Assembly (NCBI GenBank): GCA_033060915.1
Contig: CM065396.1
Location: 8,881,001 to 8,945,000 of the forward strand
Reading direction: 5' to 3'
DNA length: 64,000 nt
Source: Euryodendron excelsum
Taxonomy: Eukaryota; Streptophyta; Magnoliopsida; Ericales; Pentaphylacaceae
Shown here: piece after piece, positions 1 through 9,912 of the stretch
Layout: every line of letters starts with the position of its first letter
Position numbering within the stretch: the stretch's first letter is position 1
The notes under the pieces: generated by a model
Told to the model about the DNA's origin: nothing
The model's input: only the letters and a program-made list of their open reading frames with translations
The model's database searches: none
Position numbers and translations under genes: made by a program

Positions 1-616
1 GAATGTTCCATCGCAACCCTGTCTCAAACTTCCTCGCCTTGCGAGTCTCCAATGACACAATGTGCGGGGCATATCGTTATAGCTCCATAAATTTGGCGTT
101 TTACTCTGCCACAGTCATATTCCCTTGTGTCAAACCAAGGAACTCCGTAGTCTTCTGATCTCTGACAGTCTCAGGAAAGTATTCCTTATTGAACACCTCC
201 AGAAACCTAGGCCACAACCATAGTGGTTCGGTCGCTTTCTTTAGTTTCTACCAAACAAGTGCAGCTCCTTCAAAGGTAAAGGTGGCAAAGGTCACTTTCT
301 GTTCATCTGTGCAAGGCAGCACTTCGAACACTCTCTCTATTCCCAAAAGCCAAGACTCTGCGGCCATTAGGTCAAGAGTCCCCTGAAAAGTTGGGGGCTT
401 CAACTGTTGAAATTGCTTAATGGTAGTACGTGCCACTACCTCTTCTCTTGGCGCTTGCACTGCCGGCTGCTCCGGCGCATTGGCGATGTTGCTATGGTTA
501 TCCTGGACCACTTGAACAAGTCCAGCTATCATCCTTTCTATGCGGTCAAATTGGTCTTTGGGCTCTTGGGCCCCTCTACGACCACCCTTTCTTGGCGGCA
601 TAGCTACTACAAGCAC
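1..616 (-). pseudogene. gag: Ty3/gypsy gag, Tekay/Del-like, 5' part, broken
   Basis: Structural capsid polyprotein of a gypsy retrotransposon, read right to left from an ATG at 616 and running off the left edge. A basic start (PPRKGGRRG) is followed by the typical retrotransposon gag core: a KPPTFQGT motif, AESWLLGIERVFEVL, then a region where F-T-F-E-G-A-A-L-V-W is recognisable. The same frame stays homologous to gag after each of three in-frame stops (248-250, 101-103, 77-79), through FLEVFNKEYFPETVRDQ and FLGLTQGNMTVAE, so the breaks are nonsense mutations and not frameshifts. The ATG lies 151 bases downstream of the primer-binding site, as expected. The rest of gag and pol is outside the window. 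Family identity is confident; the clade (chromovirus Tekay/Del) is inferred from the gag motif, the PBS and the LTR ends. Confidence 0.85.
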
Positions 617-767
617 ACAATAAAACGTTAAGCATTTAACATAGCATTACCTGTATTACACATTGGCATGTCATTATACACGTAGCATACATATACACTA
701 AGCACATACTTAAGTCAAACCTAGAATCCTATCTAGATATGACTCAATCCTACGGTGACAACCTATA
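617..767 (-). other. 5' leader of the Tekay-like element
   Basis: Untranslated stretch between the primer-binding site and the gag start codon. No open frame or repeat seen. Its length fits a normal gypsy leader. Confidence 0.6.
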
Positions 768-779
768 GCTCTGATACCA
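768..779 (-). promoter_or_regulatory. Primer-binding site, initiator-Met tRNA
   Basis: On the minus strand this reads TGGTATCAGAGC, the standard plant complement of the 3' end of initiator methionyl tRNA that primes minus-strand DNA synthesis. It lies 3 bases downstream of the LTR end at 783 and upstream of gag, which fixes the element as minus-strand and the neighbouring LTR as its 5' LTR. Confidence 0.92.
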
Positions 780-782
780 AGC

Positions 783-1080
783 TGTCACGCCCCATAACCC
801 GGCCTATACGGATTAGGGTACATGACCGGCCAGTAGCAAGGTTACCCGAGGCCACATTACATTAAACCGGTTGATCACCTGTGTATAATCATTTAAAATT
901 TGCAAAATAGAAAGTTTTATAACTTGAAATATAAACCGTGTCATACATGATAGAGCTGTGCCCAATCCAAAACATAATATACATAAGGACCTAATCAAGG
1001 TCCACTGAAGTTATAGCATTCTATCATTACAAAACATTAGGTCCAGCCCTTAAACATAATACAAAACATAGGCTCGTAGG
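783..1080 (-). mobile_element. 5' LTR of Tekay-like element, U5-side piece
   Basis: The 3' end of the minus-strand 5' LTR (…GGGGCGTGACA on the minus strand) abuts the PBS. It is cut at 1080 by a solo LTR and resumes at 6615. The two pieces total about 2614 bp. Bases 1076-1080 (GTAGG) are the left copy of the target duplication made by that insertion. Confidence 0.85.
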
Positions 1081-1320
1081 TGTAAGCACCCCATTTTTGA
1101 CCGCTCGGCAGTCTACACTCCGTCCAGACTTGTTTTCAAGTCATTATGGACATATTCCAATCGAAACCAATCCTCTAGTCCAAATTCCGTCTTTCCATCG
1201 CTTCGTGGGCTTGTCAGGCCCGAATAGAGGCAAAATGACCAAAATGCCCTTACGGGCATTGTCCTTTCTTATTCCAATTCCAATCCCTCTCTCGAGACAG
1301 TTTATTTCTCGAGACAGTCC

Positions 1321-2131
1321 GAGTAGCAAAACTACTCACAAAAGCGTCAGAGTGGCGGAAACACTCACAAAAGCGTCAGAGTGGCGGAAACACTCACAAA
1401 ACCGTCAAAGTGGCGGAAACACTCACCAAACCGTCAGAGTGGTGAAAACACTCACACCGTTAGAGTGGCGGAAACACTCAAAACCCAGGCACGTCTCGTC
1501 GGAGTCGGTAAGACCCCTTTCCAATCCCTCTCTCGAGACAGTTTATTTCTCGAGACGGTTCCAATCTAGGCACGTCTCTTCGGAGTCGGTAAGACCCCTT
1601 TCCAATCCCTTTCTCGAGACAGTTTATTCCTCGAGACGGTCCGAGTGGCGGAAACACTCACAAAACCGTTAGAGTAGCGGAAATACTCACAGAGCCGTCC
1701 GAGTAGCGGAAATACTCAACCGTTAGAGTAGCGAAAATACTCACAGAGCCGTTAGAGTAGCGGAAATACTCACAGAGCCGTCCGAGTAGCGGAAATACTC
1801 AACTGTTAGAGTAGCGGAAATACTCATAGAACCGTTAGAGTAGCGGAAATACTCATAGAGCCGTCTGAGTAGCGGAAATACTCAACCGTTAGAGTAGCAG
1901 AAGTACTCACGGAGCCGTCCGAGTAGCGGAAATACTCAACCGTTAGAGTAGCGAAAATACTCACAGAACCGTTAGAGTAGCGGAAGTACTCACAGAACCG
2001 TTAGAGTAGCGGAAATACTCACAGAACCGTTAGAGTAGCGAAAATACTCTCAAATCGTCCGAGTAGCGGAAATACTCAACCCCGTCCGAGTAGCGGAAAT
2101 ACTCAACCCCGTCCGAGTGGCGGAAACACTC
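1321..2131 (+). repeat. 24 copies of a 17-bp imperfect palindrome in a tandem array
   Basis: Core GAGTAGCGGAAATACTC or GAGTGGCGGAAACACTC, separated by short linkers such as CCGTTA and CCGTCC; a 150-bp CTCGAG-rich segment interrupts after the sixth copy. The 5-bp arms pair. The fifth base pair is either G-C or A-T and is matched in all 24 copies. The outermost pair is broken in the fourth copy. Confidence 0.9.
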
Positions 2132-2204
2132 AAAACCTAGGTCAATACCCATGTTTGTTAGCTCATTTCGATGAAAAATGACCAAATTACCCTTTGGACC
2201 TTTT

Positions 2205-2680
2205 CCAGTCAAGATGACCATTTTGCCCCTAGGCATCCGAATGCCCCGGGAACCACACCGGCTCTGGGTATCAAACCGGTAATGTCCCGAGAACACTTTT
2301 TATAGTGTTCCCGACCTTCCTTTACCTTTCCGGACCATTCCGAGTCAGTTCCGGCCAATCCAGTGCAAAATGACCGTTTTGCCCCTGGAGGGCCGGTCTC
2401 TTTCTTCGACCACACCGGCTCTGGGTATCAAACCGGTAATGTCCCGAGAATACTTTTTATAGTGTTCTCGACCTTTCTTTACCTTTCTGGACCATTCCGA
2501 GTCAGTTCTGGCAAACCCAGTACAAAATGACCGTTTTACCTCTAGTGGGCCGGTTTCCATTTCCGACCACGCCGGCTCTGGGTATCAAACCGGCAACCTC
2601 TGGGAACATTCTAAATAATATTTCCAGATCCCAAGTCTTCTTCCGGGACAGTTTGAGTCTGTCCCGGCAGTTTTCCGGTC
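2205..2680 (+). repeat. 157-bp tandem repeats, about three units
   Basis: The marker ACCAC(A/G)CCGGCTCTGGGTAT starts at 2252, 2409 and 2566, exactly 157 bases apart. Each unit carries the phrase ATGACCNTTTTNCC. Diverged copies of the same block occur in every type A LTR of the window, so this belongs to the LTR upstream region. Confidence 0.85.
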
Positions 2681-2950
2681 CGATTGACCGTTTTGCCCCT
2701 AAAGGCTCGATCAACCTTTCTGACACATCCAATCCTCACTTTTCAAGTGAAATACCTCCAGGACACTATTTTAAGTGTTCCTGCTCCTTTCTGGCCTTTC
2801 GGGTCACTCCCGGCTCCTTCAAATCATTCCCGGACTTTCCGGAGTCACTCCTAGTGAAGCCAGGCTAAAGTTTACATGGTAGTCACTAGTACAGGCGCCC
2901 AAATCTAGTCAAAGATACATTGCTTGCCGACCTTAATTGTTTCCTAAATG

Positions 2951-3053
2951 GCTGGCGCCACTAGCAGTGGCGACAAGCCAAAAAATGGCCTGGCGCCACT
3001 CCTAGTGGCGCCAGTATAAATTTTGCCCTGGCGCCACTGCAACAGGCGCCAGG
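2951..3053 (+). repeat. GGCGCC hairpin cluster upstream of the TATA box
   Basis: Three dyads with GGCGCC-type arms. The best is perfect: 10-bp arms CTGGCGCCAC (2990-2999) and their complement (3005-3014) around the loop TCCTA. The cluster ends 14 bases before the TATA box. It recurs upstream of the promoter in the other type A copies, more or less eroded. Confidence 0.8.
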
Positions 3054-3066
3054 CTTGTCCTCCCTC

Positions 3067-3074
3067 TATAAATA
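3067..3074 (+). promoter_or_regulatory. TATA box of the type A LTR
   Basis: TATAAATA followed by CAGAGCCTC, placed about 2 kb into the LTR. The phrase CTCTATAAATACAGAGCCTC recurs at equivalent positions in other copies, which supports a polymerase II promoter and places U3 at about 2 kb. Confidence 0.75.
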
Positions 3075-3157
3075 CAGAGCCTCGTTCAATGTGAAAGGGG
3101 TCTGCAAACTTAACCTAGAAATCACATATTTCGATATACAAAGCTCGAGCACCTCCT

Positions 3158-3211
3158 AAACCCTAGCCTCCTTAGGTTTTCCAAACCCTAGCCACTATAC
3201 ACAAACCCTAG
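3158..3211 (+). promoter_or_regulatory. Three telo-boxes in the presumed 5' leader
   Basis: AAACCCTAG occurs at 3158, 3183 and 3203, 85-140 bases downstream of the TATA box. Telo-boxes (AAACCCTA) are known plant promoter/leader elements of genes active in dividing cells. The cluster is present in the other type A copies too. Function here is inferred from position only. Confidence 0.65.
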
Positions 3212-3385
3212 CCTCCTATACACTCATACACACCCCTATACACTCATACACTAGCCTTCAACCACTCTCTCAAGACTTGAAGAGTAGCCATTCAAAGCTT
3301 GAAGACAATCCTTGAAGACTGAGGGTGAAGATCAAGACCAAAGACCGAAGACCGAAGATTGCACGGCGCACAAAATAAACAAGAA

Positions 3386-3396
3386 ACAAGGTAGGC
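3386..3396 (+). promoter_or_regulatory. Candidate 5' splice site in the LTR leader
   Basis: ACAAG|GTAGGCT matches a plant donor and is kept in most type A copies (for example near 14940, 26322, 54853 and, on the minus strand, near 47950 and 63200). It lies immediately before a long G-poor, pyrimidine-rich stretch. Splicing is an inference; no acceptor was identified. Confidence 0.35.
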
Positions 3397-3659
3397 TTTC
3401 TCTTTAATTTTCTGCACTTTCCCCCTCTCTCTTCTCTCTCCAACCCACTTAGGTTTTCTCTATTTTAATCCCCCATCTCTTTCCCCCCCCCCCTTTCTTT
3501 GCATGCTTGAAACAAGGGGATTCCCGGTCCATGTGTAGGATTGGACTATGGGAGAGTCACCGTGTCGGGGGCTTTCTTCTAGTCTAACCAAAGACCACGT
3601 GGGTCCGGCCCCCTTGATTATGTGGTGAAGCCTTAACCTTGTATGTTCACGACCCCAAA

Positions 3660-6090
3660 TTGCATTGTGCATATCATAGTCTTGCATCTTCCAAAATTCG
3701 TTTTCAAACTTGTTTTCAAAACCGTTTTCAAACTTGTTTTCGAAATTTGCATCAAATTCTCTTTTTCAAAAACTTGTTTTCAAAACCACAATTCTAGGGT
3801 GATTCTAGCCTTTCCATGGCTAGGGTTGCTTTAGGAAATTGTTATATTAAAAGTGGCCTTTTGGTCTATATTTTCAAACCTTTGTTTTCAAAACCACTTT
3901 CTTAAAGTGGTTCTAGCCCTCTTATGGCTAGAATTGCTTTAGCAAAGTGAGACGTTTTTAATCCTTCTAAAAACTCTCTCTTTTCAAAAATCTCTTCCTA
4001 AAAATCTCTTTTTCAACATCCTTTCCTAAAACTCTCCTCTCCAAAATTGTTTTCAAAAACTCCCTTCCAAAATCTATTTTTCAAAACTCTCTTTTTCAAC
4101 TCCTCTCCAAAATCCTCTCCTCAAAATTCACCTTCTAAAAACATTCCCTAGATCCACCTTCCTAAAAACTCTTTCCAAAAACCTTTCTAAAAAACTCTTT
4201 CCAAAATCTTCCTTCTAGAAATTTCCTCTCTAGGATTTCCTTCCAAAATCTGTGTTTCCCAAAAACACACTTTCCAAAAACTCCTCCCTAGGATTCCCTT
4301 CTAGAAAACCTTCGTTTCTAAAAACGCGTTTTTCAAAAAACTCTTTCCTTAGAGCCCAAGTCAAGCCCTAGAACTCGCAATTAGAAAACCCTAATTTTCT
4401 TTCCAAAAACATGGTTTCAACCTTTGCCCCAAACCTAGGTTTCCAAAACCTCATGTTTTCACATAAAAAAAATATACATGTTTCCAAAACCTATTTTCTA
4501 CGTCAAAACTATAATTTTTCAAATCTAGGGTTTCTATAATCTCCCTTTCCAAATCCTATCTTCCCTTTAGGAAACCAAATCCAATCTCCCCGTTTAGGAA
4601 ACTAGATCCTGCCTCCGTTTTTGGAAACAAAATCAAATCTTTTCTTTTAGAAACCAAATCCAATCCCTTCCTAGTCCAAACCTTTCCTAATTCAATTCCT
4701 TCCTAAACCATAAGTTTCCTAAACCTAAACTTTAAACCTTTCCTTAAGTTTCAAAATCCAATTCTTTTCTAATTCAAATCCTTCCCAAACTTCTACTTTC
4801 CTAAATCTTAAGTTTCCAAAACTTGAACATAAAAATCTTTTCTAAGTTTTAAAACTCAACTTTCAAATCTTTCTTAATTCAACCCCTTCCTAATTCAACC
4901 CCCTTTCCAAATCTTAACTTTCTAAATTCAAACTCAAACCTTTCCTAAACTCAAGCCTTTCCTAATTTCAAGACTTTCTAAAATTTAAATTCTAAAACTT
5001 TCTAAATCCTAAACTTTCTAAATTTCAAATCTTTCTAAAATTCTAAGCTTCCTAAATTTGAAACTTTCTTAAGTTGAATCTTTCTAAACCTAAATCTTTC
5101 CAAATTCTAAACTTTCCAAAACTTCAAAATCTTTTCAAATCTAAAACTTTTTTAAATTCAAAACTTTCTTAATTCAAGACTTCCTTAAGTTGAAAACTTT
5201 CTTAATTCAAACATTTCCTAAACTGAAAACTTTCATTTTTCAAACTTTTCCAAAACGAAACTTTCTTATTTTCAAAACTCCCTTGTTTTCAAAGCTTCCC
5301 ACTTTCAAAACTTCCCTTTTTCGAAACATTCCAAAATTCAAAACTTTCTTAACTCGAAACTTTCTAAATTCTAAGTCTTTCCTAAACTAAATTTTTCCTA
5401 ATTCAAAACGTTTCTTAATTCAAAACTTTCCTAAAGTTGAAACATTCCAAATTCAAAGTCTTCCTAAGTCGATACTTTCCTAATTCTAAAACTTTCCTAA
5501 ATCGAACCTTTCCTAATTCAAACATTTCCTAAATCCAATCTTTCCTAAAACTCTTCCAAGTCAAATCTTTCCTAAGTCTCTTCTCTTTCCTAAGTCTAGG
5601 TTTTCTTAAACTTTCTCTTTTTCCGAAACAAGTCCAAAATCAATCTTTTCAAATCAAAGTCCAATCTTCTTCTCAATTTCAATTTCTAATCTCCTCTTCT
5701 AATCTCAAATCAAATCCAATTTTCAATTCAATCTCTTTCTTCCAATCCAATCTCTCTCTTCAAATCAATCTCTTTTCAATCAGACTCTAGTCCGAACTAC
5801 GACTGACCTGATTCCCCCAAAGGGATACGTAGGCAACCTTTATAGGTGCGGTCACAATATTTTTCAAACTTTCAATTCCACCCTCATGGGTGCGGTTTCA
5901 AAAATCTTTTCAAATCTCAAATTCCAATTTTTCAATTTCAAATTTTCTATTTTCAAATTTCTATTTCCAAATTTTCAAACTTTCCAATTTCAATTCCATC
6001 TCTTTAAATCTATTTTCAAATCAAATCAATCTCTTTCCAAATCTATTTTTCAATTCTCTCATCTTGCACTTGCATATCATGCATCATATT
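3660..6090 (+). repeat. G-poor low-complexity tract of the type A LTR
   Basis: About 2.4 kb of degenerate CTTTCCTAAA, TTTCAAAACT and TTCCAAA words with almost no G on this strand. The same tract, C-poor, marks every minus-strand copy and is a quick guide to orientation. Short open frames through it are compositional artefacts. Confidence 0.85.
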
Positions 6091-6614
6091 TTTCAAACAT
6101 TGTTTTTCAAAGTAAATAGGGTTGAATTATAGTTAGTCGAAGACTCTCATAGGTGAATCTAGGGTAGATTGACATGTAGGTACCGAAAGGGCGGGGTAGG
6201 GTGATAGCTTAGTGCGTCTTCCCTACACGTAACCAACCTCCGAACCTAGATCACTGTTTTCATAGACCAAAAGGAGTTATTTTTCTAAAAAGGGCTAAAT
6301 GTTTTCCAAAGGTTGCCAAACAACCTGTTTTCCTAAAAAACCCTCTCTTGAGGAGATGTTTTTCAAAATCGTTTTCCAAAAACCCTAAGTGTAGTCTTCG
6401 GATTATTCTTAGTTTTTAGGTGACCTAACTCACCTTAATCAAGTTAGGTGGTGACTCCAAATCTTTTTCAAAAGCCCTTTATTCAAACCTATTTTCAATT
6501 CAAACCTAGTTGCACTCATTCTTTTAGGAGGGTGAGTTCTAACGAGAGAGTACAACATTTTTTCCGCTTATGTGAGTATTCCTCGAGTGCGAAAAATCTG
6601 GGCGCGACAGTAGG

Positions 6615-8930
6615 CCGTAGCTCAAAATCCACATATGGCCTTGCTCTAAGGCCTCCCGGATTAGCTACTTGAAAATTATTTGAAAATACGTAAGCTAATG
6701 CTTAGTGAATAACAATGATGCATGAGTGAGAAAATATCATGGACTAGCATTTATATCCAACGTACAAGGATAGATAATCATTTATGCATAAGCAATAAGC
6801 TTTTGAACCTTTAAAGCGTAGACTTGGAACTCATAGATAACGTAACCATCATTTGAAACGTTTAACATTTCAAAACATAGTATCATGAGAAGAGATGCAA
6901 CATAACATTATTCTTGAGATAACATTTTATATCTTGTCGTAAAACATGTGAACATATCATAGTTCTCAGTTCAAAACATAAGTGTGCTACAACTCGACAT
7001 ATGAGCTAGGCTTCATAGTAACCATGTAGGTCACGCTAAGGCTCTTTAGGCCAGGGACGTGTCCCAATATAGATAGTTTATTTCCTGTCCCCTGTCGTAG
7101 GACTAGATAGTTTATTTCACGTCCCCTATCGTAGGACTATCGGGCTAGATTAAAGTCTCGCCACGAGAAGACCCGAGTTGGCACCATACATTAAAAACGT
7201 AGCATCTCTTTCATTTAAACCTTATAGTCCATGATTTTCATTCATAACATAAGTATGGCTTGCATGCATTTCAAGGTATGACATTTATACTTGAACAAAA
7301 ATATTGATGCATTGAAAATATATGGAAAACATTGCATGATATGTAGGTGAATTTAAAACATTTGGAACTTAATAGAGTTTTACTCATGGCATATTGTTAC
7401 TCACCTCTCTCTGATAGGATGGGTGGTAGGCAAGGTGTTCCTACACAAAATGCACATAGAAGCATGGAAATATCAATACAAGACTCCAAAGCAAAGCAAC
7501 CACGTAAAACGAGAACACAAGGTTGAGGTTTGAACATGGAAGCCGGAACATCGACTCCTTTATCACGTCCCAACCACCTCTCAAGGAAAATTTCGCACTC
7601 TAGCATAGTTCCATTTGAACATAGGTTTAGAGGGCTTTAATTTGATAGTTCATAGGCTAAAAACACATTTCGGATGAAGAAGTTATGCCCCACAGAAAAT
7701 GGGTTAAAAGTTTGGAAGAAAAATGTTACTGGCAGAATTTTGGTCAACTTCAAAATTAAATATCTCTCAAACCACAAGGAATTAGAGTACAAAATTTATA
7801 TGGATACAAAGATCTATGAGTCTATTATCCAATGCTTCAAATGGTGCATCAATTTGATTTTTCTAGAGAAAGTTATGCCCGTTTTACAAAACAGTGTCTG
7901 AGCCAGAAAGTGAAACCGGGGGCTGGACGAAGGTGTCGGCTCCAGAACCAAAGGAGTCGCCTCCTGAGCTGAAGAAACAAATCTAGGAGTTATTTGTGCA
8001 AAAGTGTCACCTCCAGAGACTAAAGAGTCGCCTCCTGAGCTGAAGAGACAAATATGGGAGTTATCTGGGTAAAAGTGTCGCCTCCAGAGACTAAAGAGTC
8101 GCCTCCCAAACTAAACGAATAAATCTGGGAGTTCACTGGGACAATGAATCGCCTCCAAAAAACCAAGGAGTCCACTCCAAAGCTAAAGGAATAATTCTGG
8201 GAGTTTGCTGGGACAAGGAGTCGCCTCCACAAAATGAGGAGTCCACTCCAAAGCTAAATACCCAGATTTTACTCGAAAATCTCTAAACCTCACTCAAATC
8301 AAAACCAAACTCCATCAAAACTCTCACAACCCTTCCAATACTTCTAGGGTCCAAAGATTGATCCAAGAAAACCACAATAACACAGAATCAACCGCTTTAA
8401 ATAATAAAATAGAAGGGATCTAGGGTTTTAGGAACCCAAGCCTTAACTTGCATAAGTTGGGGATTTCACATCCCAATCCCTCAACTCTTTCAATGGGGCT
8501 ATCAACACTCTAAACTTAGCTAATTTGGGACTCAAAAGAGTCACCCACAACAATTCAACAATACACCACTCAAAGATAGAGACATTCACATATACCATTG
8601 GAGAGGAAGATGGAACCTTACCTTTGTTCAAGTTTGGTTAAGTCTTCTATTGCTTCAAGCTCTTCCTCAAGCTTCCTCCTCCTCTTTCTCTTCTCCTGTT
8701 CTCCCTCTCTTCCTTCTCAATCGGCTGAGCATAAGTGAGCTATGTGTGCACTTATGTGTATAAAAGATGTTACACATGGGAATAATCTCATGTGTCTCAC
8801 CCAAAGGCTTAAGTTACACCAAGGCTCTCATTGGTCAGTTTTGGCCCAAAAGAAGAAATAATTAACATCAAACATTATATATACTAGAAATTCTCATTAA
8901 TAGAAATAAATAGAGGTTCGGGATATCACA
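6615..8930 (-). mobile_element. 5' LTR of Tekay-like element, U3-side piece
   Basis: Continuation of the LTR that begins at 783. On the minus strand it starts TGTGATATCCCGAACC at 8930. A TTTTATAC TATA-like motif lies near 8763 on that strand, downstream of a CCAATGAGA phrase shared with the LTR at 15826-18619. The two CGTCCC(C)T(G/A)TCGTAGGACTA repeats near 7090-7140 are a local duplication. Short open frames inside, including 7674-7901 and 8443-8631, have no recognisable product. Confidence 0.8.
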
Positions 8931-9445
8931 AACCCTTTCCTAATTCCATACCTTTCTAAATTTCAACTTTCTGAATTGAAATCTTCAAATCTTTCTTAAA
9001 CTAAAACCTTTCCTAATTTCAAGAATTTTTAAAACTCAAACTTTGAATCTTTCTAAAATTCTAAACTTTCCTAAATTTCAAATCTTTCCAAATCTAAAAA
9101 TTTCTAAACTCAAAACTTTCTTACTTTCAAAACTTCTCTATTTCAAAACATTCCAAATTCAAAACTTTCCAATGTCGATACCCTCTTGAGGAAATATTTT
9201 CAAAATCATTTTCAAAAACCCTAAGTGTAGTATTCGGATTGTGCTTAGTTTTCGGTGACCTAACTCACCTTAATCAAGTTAGGTGGCTACTCCAAATTGT
9301 TTTCCAAAAGTCCTTTATTCAAATCAATTTTCAATTCAAACCTAGTTGCACTCATTCTTTTAGGAGGGTGAGTTCTAACGAGAGAGTACAGTATTTTTTC
9401 CACTTGTGTGTGTATTCCTCGAGTGCAAAAAATCTGGGCGCGACA
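8931..9445 (+). mobile_element. Long LTR type A, 3' end only, internally deleted
   Basis: G-poor low-complexity sequence jumps near 9180 straight to the conserved 3' segment (CCCTCTTGAGGAA...) and ends GGGCGCGACA at 9445. About 600 bases present between these points in other copies are missing. The left boundary is where the Tekay-like element inserted, so its 5' part lies beyond the window. Confidence 0.8.
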
Positions 9446-9717
9446 GTGGGCAAGAGATGTATTAATCCATATTTTAATTCAAAGTTAGTTGGAACATCAA
9501 AAGTAGGGAATGTTATGCATAAGGGTTGTTAATTCAAATCAGGGGCCACAAGCTCTTTCAAAGTTTGATTTCCAGCCATGACTTCCTCCTCTCCTAAATC
9601 AGAATCGCTAGCAAATAGGGAATCAAGAGCTGGATCGTTCTCTACAGAATTTCTCCGAGCTTCCCTTCTTGACCTGTGTAAAGTTCTTTCTATATTCTGG
9701 ATCGCACTGCAAATCAC
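9446..9717 (-). pseudogene. gag: Athila-like gag, N-terminal fragment
   Basis: Minus-strand frame with the family's N-terminal signature MAGNQTLKELVAPDLN, then a stop (9529-9531), after which the same frame continues QPLCI-x-FP...FELK-x-GLIHLLP to 9446, where the long LTR interrupts it. An acidic stretch (SDLGEEE) precedes the signature, as in Athila gag leaders. Only about 90 residues of a capsid protein of several hundred remain; the rest lay to the left of the inserted LTR. Identification is from motif memory and is fairly firm. Confidence 0.75.
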
Positions 9718-9890
9718 CTTGATTAGAAGATTGAGTTACACTCATAAACACTCAAGGAAACTCTAACCAACCCTGAAAAACAATTCAGAAAAAAAAATCT
9801 AGAGTAATGAAAATAATTAAAATTTTGTTTTGAAATAAAAATCACAAGAAGCACAAAAATTAACTAGAATCACTCCCCGGCAACCGTAGT
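9718..9890 (-). other. Leader and half primer-binding site of the Athila-like element
   Basis: On the minus strand GGTTGCCGGGGA (9874-9885) matches the right half of the TGGCGCC-GTTGCCGGGGA primer-binding site typical of Athila-type elements; the left half is replaced by unrelated bases. An A/T-rich leader follows to the gag fragment. The broken PBS marks a rearrangement point near 9888-9905, where a plus-strand pol begins. Confidence 0.55.
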
Positions 9891-9912
9891 TATTCCACTA
9901 GAAGCCCAAAGT

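Larger units (their letters stand above)
1081..6609 (+). mobile_element. Solo long LTR, type A, complete (5529 bp)
   Basis: Begins TGTAAGCACCCC and ends GGGCGCGACA, i.e. TG...CA, and is flanked by a perfect 5-bp duplication GTAGG (1076-1080, 6610-6614). There is no internal coding region and no second LTR, so the simplest reading is a solo LTR left by recombination between the two LTRs of a full element. Removing it restores the host LTR (783-1080 joined to 6615-8930). Internal order: short palindromic repeats, 157-bp repeats, GGCGCC hairpins, TATA box, telo-boxes, candidate splice donor, G-poor low-complexity tract, and a conserved 3' segment from about 5800 that matches every other copy. 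At 5.5 kb it is unusually long for an LTR; LTRs of several kb are known in Tat/Ogre gypsy elements, but no coding region here ties the family to a clade. Confidence 0.88.

Noticed and set aside
189..631. Plus-strand frames at the left edge
   Set aside because: Shadows of the minus-strand gag.
1097..1672. 191-codon open frame
   Set aside because: Runs through palindromic and CTCGAG repeats of the solo LTR; repeat-driven, with no homology and no conservation in other copies.
1321..2131. Regular short repeats with spacers resembling a CRISPR array
   Set aside because: The linkers are themselves a few recurring words, the unit is an LTR module found in other copies, and the DNA is plant; no cas genes.
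2527..2868. 113-codon open frame, also present near 25453-25794 and 14132-14398
   Set aside because: Present only because the LTR block is conserved; upstream of the TATA box, and broken or shifted between copies. Protein-level conservation was not evident.
3158..3211. Interstitial telomere repeat
   Set aside because: AAACCCTAG motifs are spaced, not tandem, and sit in a promoter leader; telo-boxes fit better.
1081..6609. DNA transposon reading of the long unit (inverted ends)
   Set aside because: The 5-bp duplication and TG...CA ends fit LTRs better; kept only as an alternative in the findings.
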